Shown one piece after another: positions 63,459 through 64,000 of a DNA stretch of 64,000 nucleotides. Made by a program: the position numbers and the translations under genes. The notes beneath the pieces are model-generated. The model searched no databases, was not told where the DNA came from, and worked only from the letters and a program-made list of their open reading frames with translations. The stretch spans positions 62,001-126,000 of the forward strand of contig JAUCSE010000031.1 of assembly GCA_030445275.1 (NCBI GenBank). The letters run 5' to 3'. The stretch's first letter is position 1. Every line of letters begins with the position of its first letter. Origin of the DNA: Mucilaginibacter sp. (GTDB lineage Bacteria > Bacteroidota > Bacteroidia > Sphingobacteriales > Sphingobacteriaceae).

Positions 63459-64000
63459 ATGAGAAAGTTAGGGATAGTTATTTTAAGTTTTATTTTAATT
63501 ATATCGGTTGCCAGGGCACAAACCAAGCCCGATTCAACCATAAAAGCGAAGGCCAAGCCTGATTCGGTTGCAAAAACACAAAGCAAGGCCGATTCAACAA
63601 TAGCTGCTGGCCCTCGTCGCACGTTAGATAAAATTGCGGCTGTTGTTGGTAACAGTCCTATATTACTGTCAGATATTGAAACACAATATGCACAGTACCT
63701 GGTACAGGGAAACCAACCAAACCCTGATATGAAATGCCGGATACTGCAATCATTATTAACCCAAAAGCTATTGGCACAGCAGGCTATTATTGATAGTATT
63801 GAAGTGAAAGATGATGAAGTTGATAATAGTGTTGATCGCAGAATGCGTGAAATGACCCAAAGAGCTGGCGGTCAGGAAAAGCTGGAAGCATTTTTAGGTC
63901 GTTCTGTTATACAGTATAAAGATGAGATACGCCCGGATATGAAGGAGCAAATGGTTGCACAGAAAATGCAACAACATATCACTGAAAAAGTGAATGTAAC
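63459..64000 (+). CDS. SurA-like periplasmic peptidyl-prolyl isomerase, cut by the window end
   Basis: Translation from the ATG at 63459 gives a signal peptide (IVILSFILIISVARA) and then a short repeat of KPDST-like units at about 24-48. The SurA N-terminal helical pattern follows: LDKIAAVVGNSPILLSDIE, then CRILQSLLTQKLLAQQAIID, the region in which outer-membrane protein chaperones of this family begin. No parvulin domain is reached before the window ends at about residue 180. It is divergent from the HolD-like gene, with about 130 bases between. It is a real gene by reading frame and signal peptide, but incomplete. Confidence 0.85.
   Translation, partial: MRKLGIVILSFILIISVARAQTKPDSTIKAKAKPDSVAKTQSKADSTIAAGPRRTLDKIAAVVGNSPILLSDIETQYAQYLVQGNQPNPDMKCRILQSLLTQKLLAQQAIIDSIEVKDDEVDNSVDRRMREMTQRAGGQEKLEAFLGRSVIQYKDEIRPDMKEQMVAQKMQQHITEKVNV

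Noticed and set aside
1..64000. CRISPR array, tRNA or rRNA genes
   Set aside because: No regular spaced repeats, no cloverleaf with a terminal CCA, and no rRNA-like segments were seen.

Overview
The window looks like chromosomal DNA from a member of the Bacteroidota, most likely the family Sphingobacteriaceae (a Mucilaginibacter- or Pedobacter-like soil organism). This rests on a SusC/SusD pair beside a hybrid two-component regulator, many AraC-type regulators, lipoprotein signals of the Bacteroidota kind, almost no Shine-Dalgarno sequences, and two promoters of the TTG-N20/22-TAnnTTTG type. No tRNA, rRNA, CRISPR array, prophage or intact insertion sequence was seen.

Region 1 (1-6.7 kb, minus strand): a secreted hypothetical protein, an outer-membrane porin, an NtrC-type sigma-54 response regulator, an M20 deacetylase, a GNAT acetyltransferase, a small membrane protein and a C-terminal scrap of the potassium pump subunit KdpA. 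Porin, sigma-54 regulator and KdpA are, as I recall, neighbours in Bacteroidota kdp loci, so this reads as a decayed kdp locus. Its regulator is now coupled to an acetyltransferase/deacetylase pair resembling paralogues of arginine-operon enzymes. This is the most unusual arrangement in the window.

Region 2 (6.7-20.6 kb, plus strand): a short-chain dehydrogenase with an AraC regulator, then a glycan-uptake locus (hybrid sensor, SusC, SusD, IPT/TIG surface lipoprotein, second AraC regulator) that has no carbohydrate-active enzyme.

Region 3 (20.8-34.5 kb): a TonB-dependent receptor, small ORFs including a His/Cys-rich peptide, a metzincin-like lipoprotein with a discoidin domain, an LptF/LptG permease, a CPBP membrane protease with a structured leader, an acyltransferase, a FAD monooxygenase divergent from an AraC regulator, and a serine hydrolase.

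Region 4 (34.8-45.8 kb): a chromate-type transporter, an AraC regulator with NTF2-like and siderophore-interacting FAD proteins, a DeoR regulator divergent from a 5'-nucleotidase over an array of TTGCAA boxes, a Dabb protein, a DoxX-like protein, a phosphoesterase, a MocR regulator divergent from a DoxX-EamA pair, and a VOC protein.

Region 5 (45.9-64 kb): an RND efflux operon (outer-membrane factor, pump, adaptor), a DUF885 lipoprotein between two dispersed palindromic repeats, uvrA, a lytic transglycosylase, an S4 pseudouridine synthase with a long disordered N-terminus, a lactonase, a lipocalin-like lipoprotein, rdgB, a protein that may be a distant HolD, and the start of a SurA-like chaperone cut by the window edge. 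Dispersed palindromic repeats of three sequence classes share similar end sequences and may form one mobile family.
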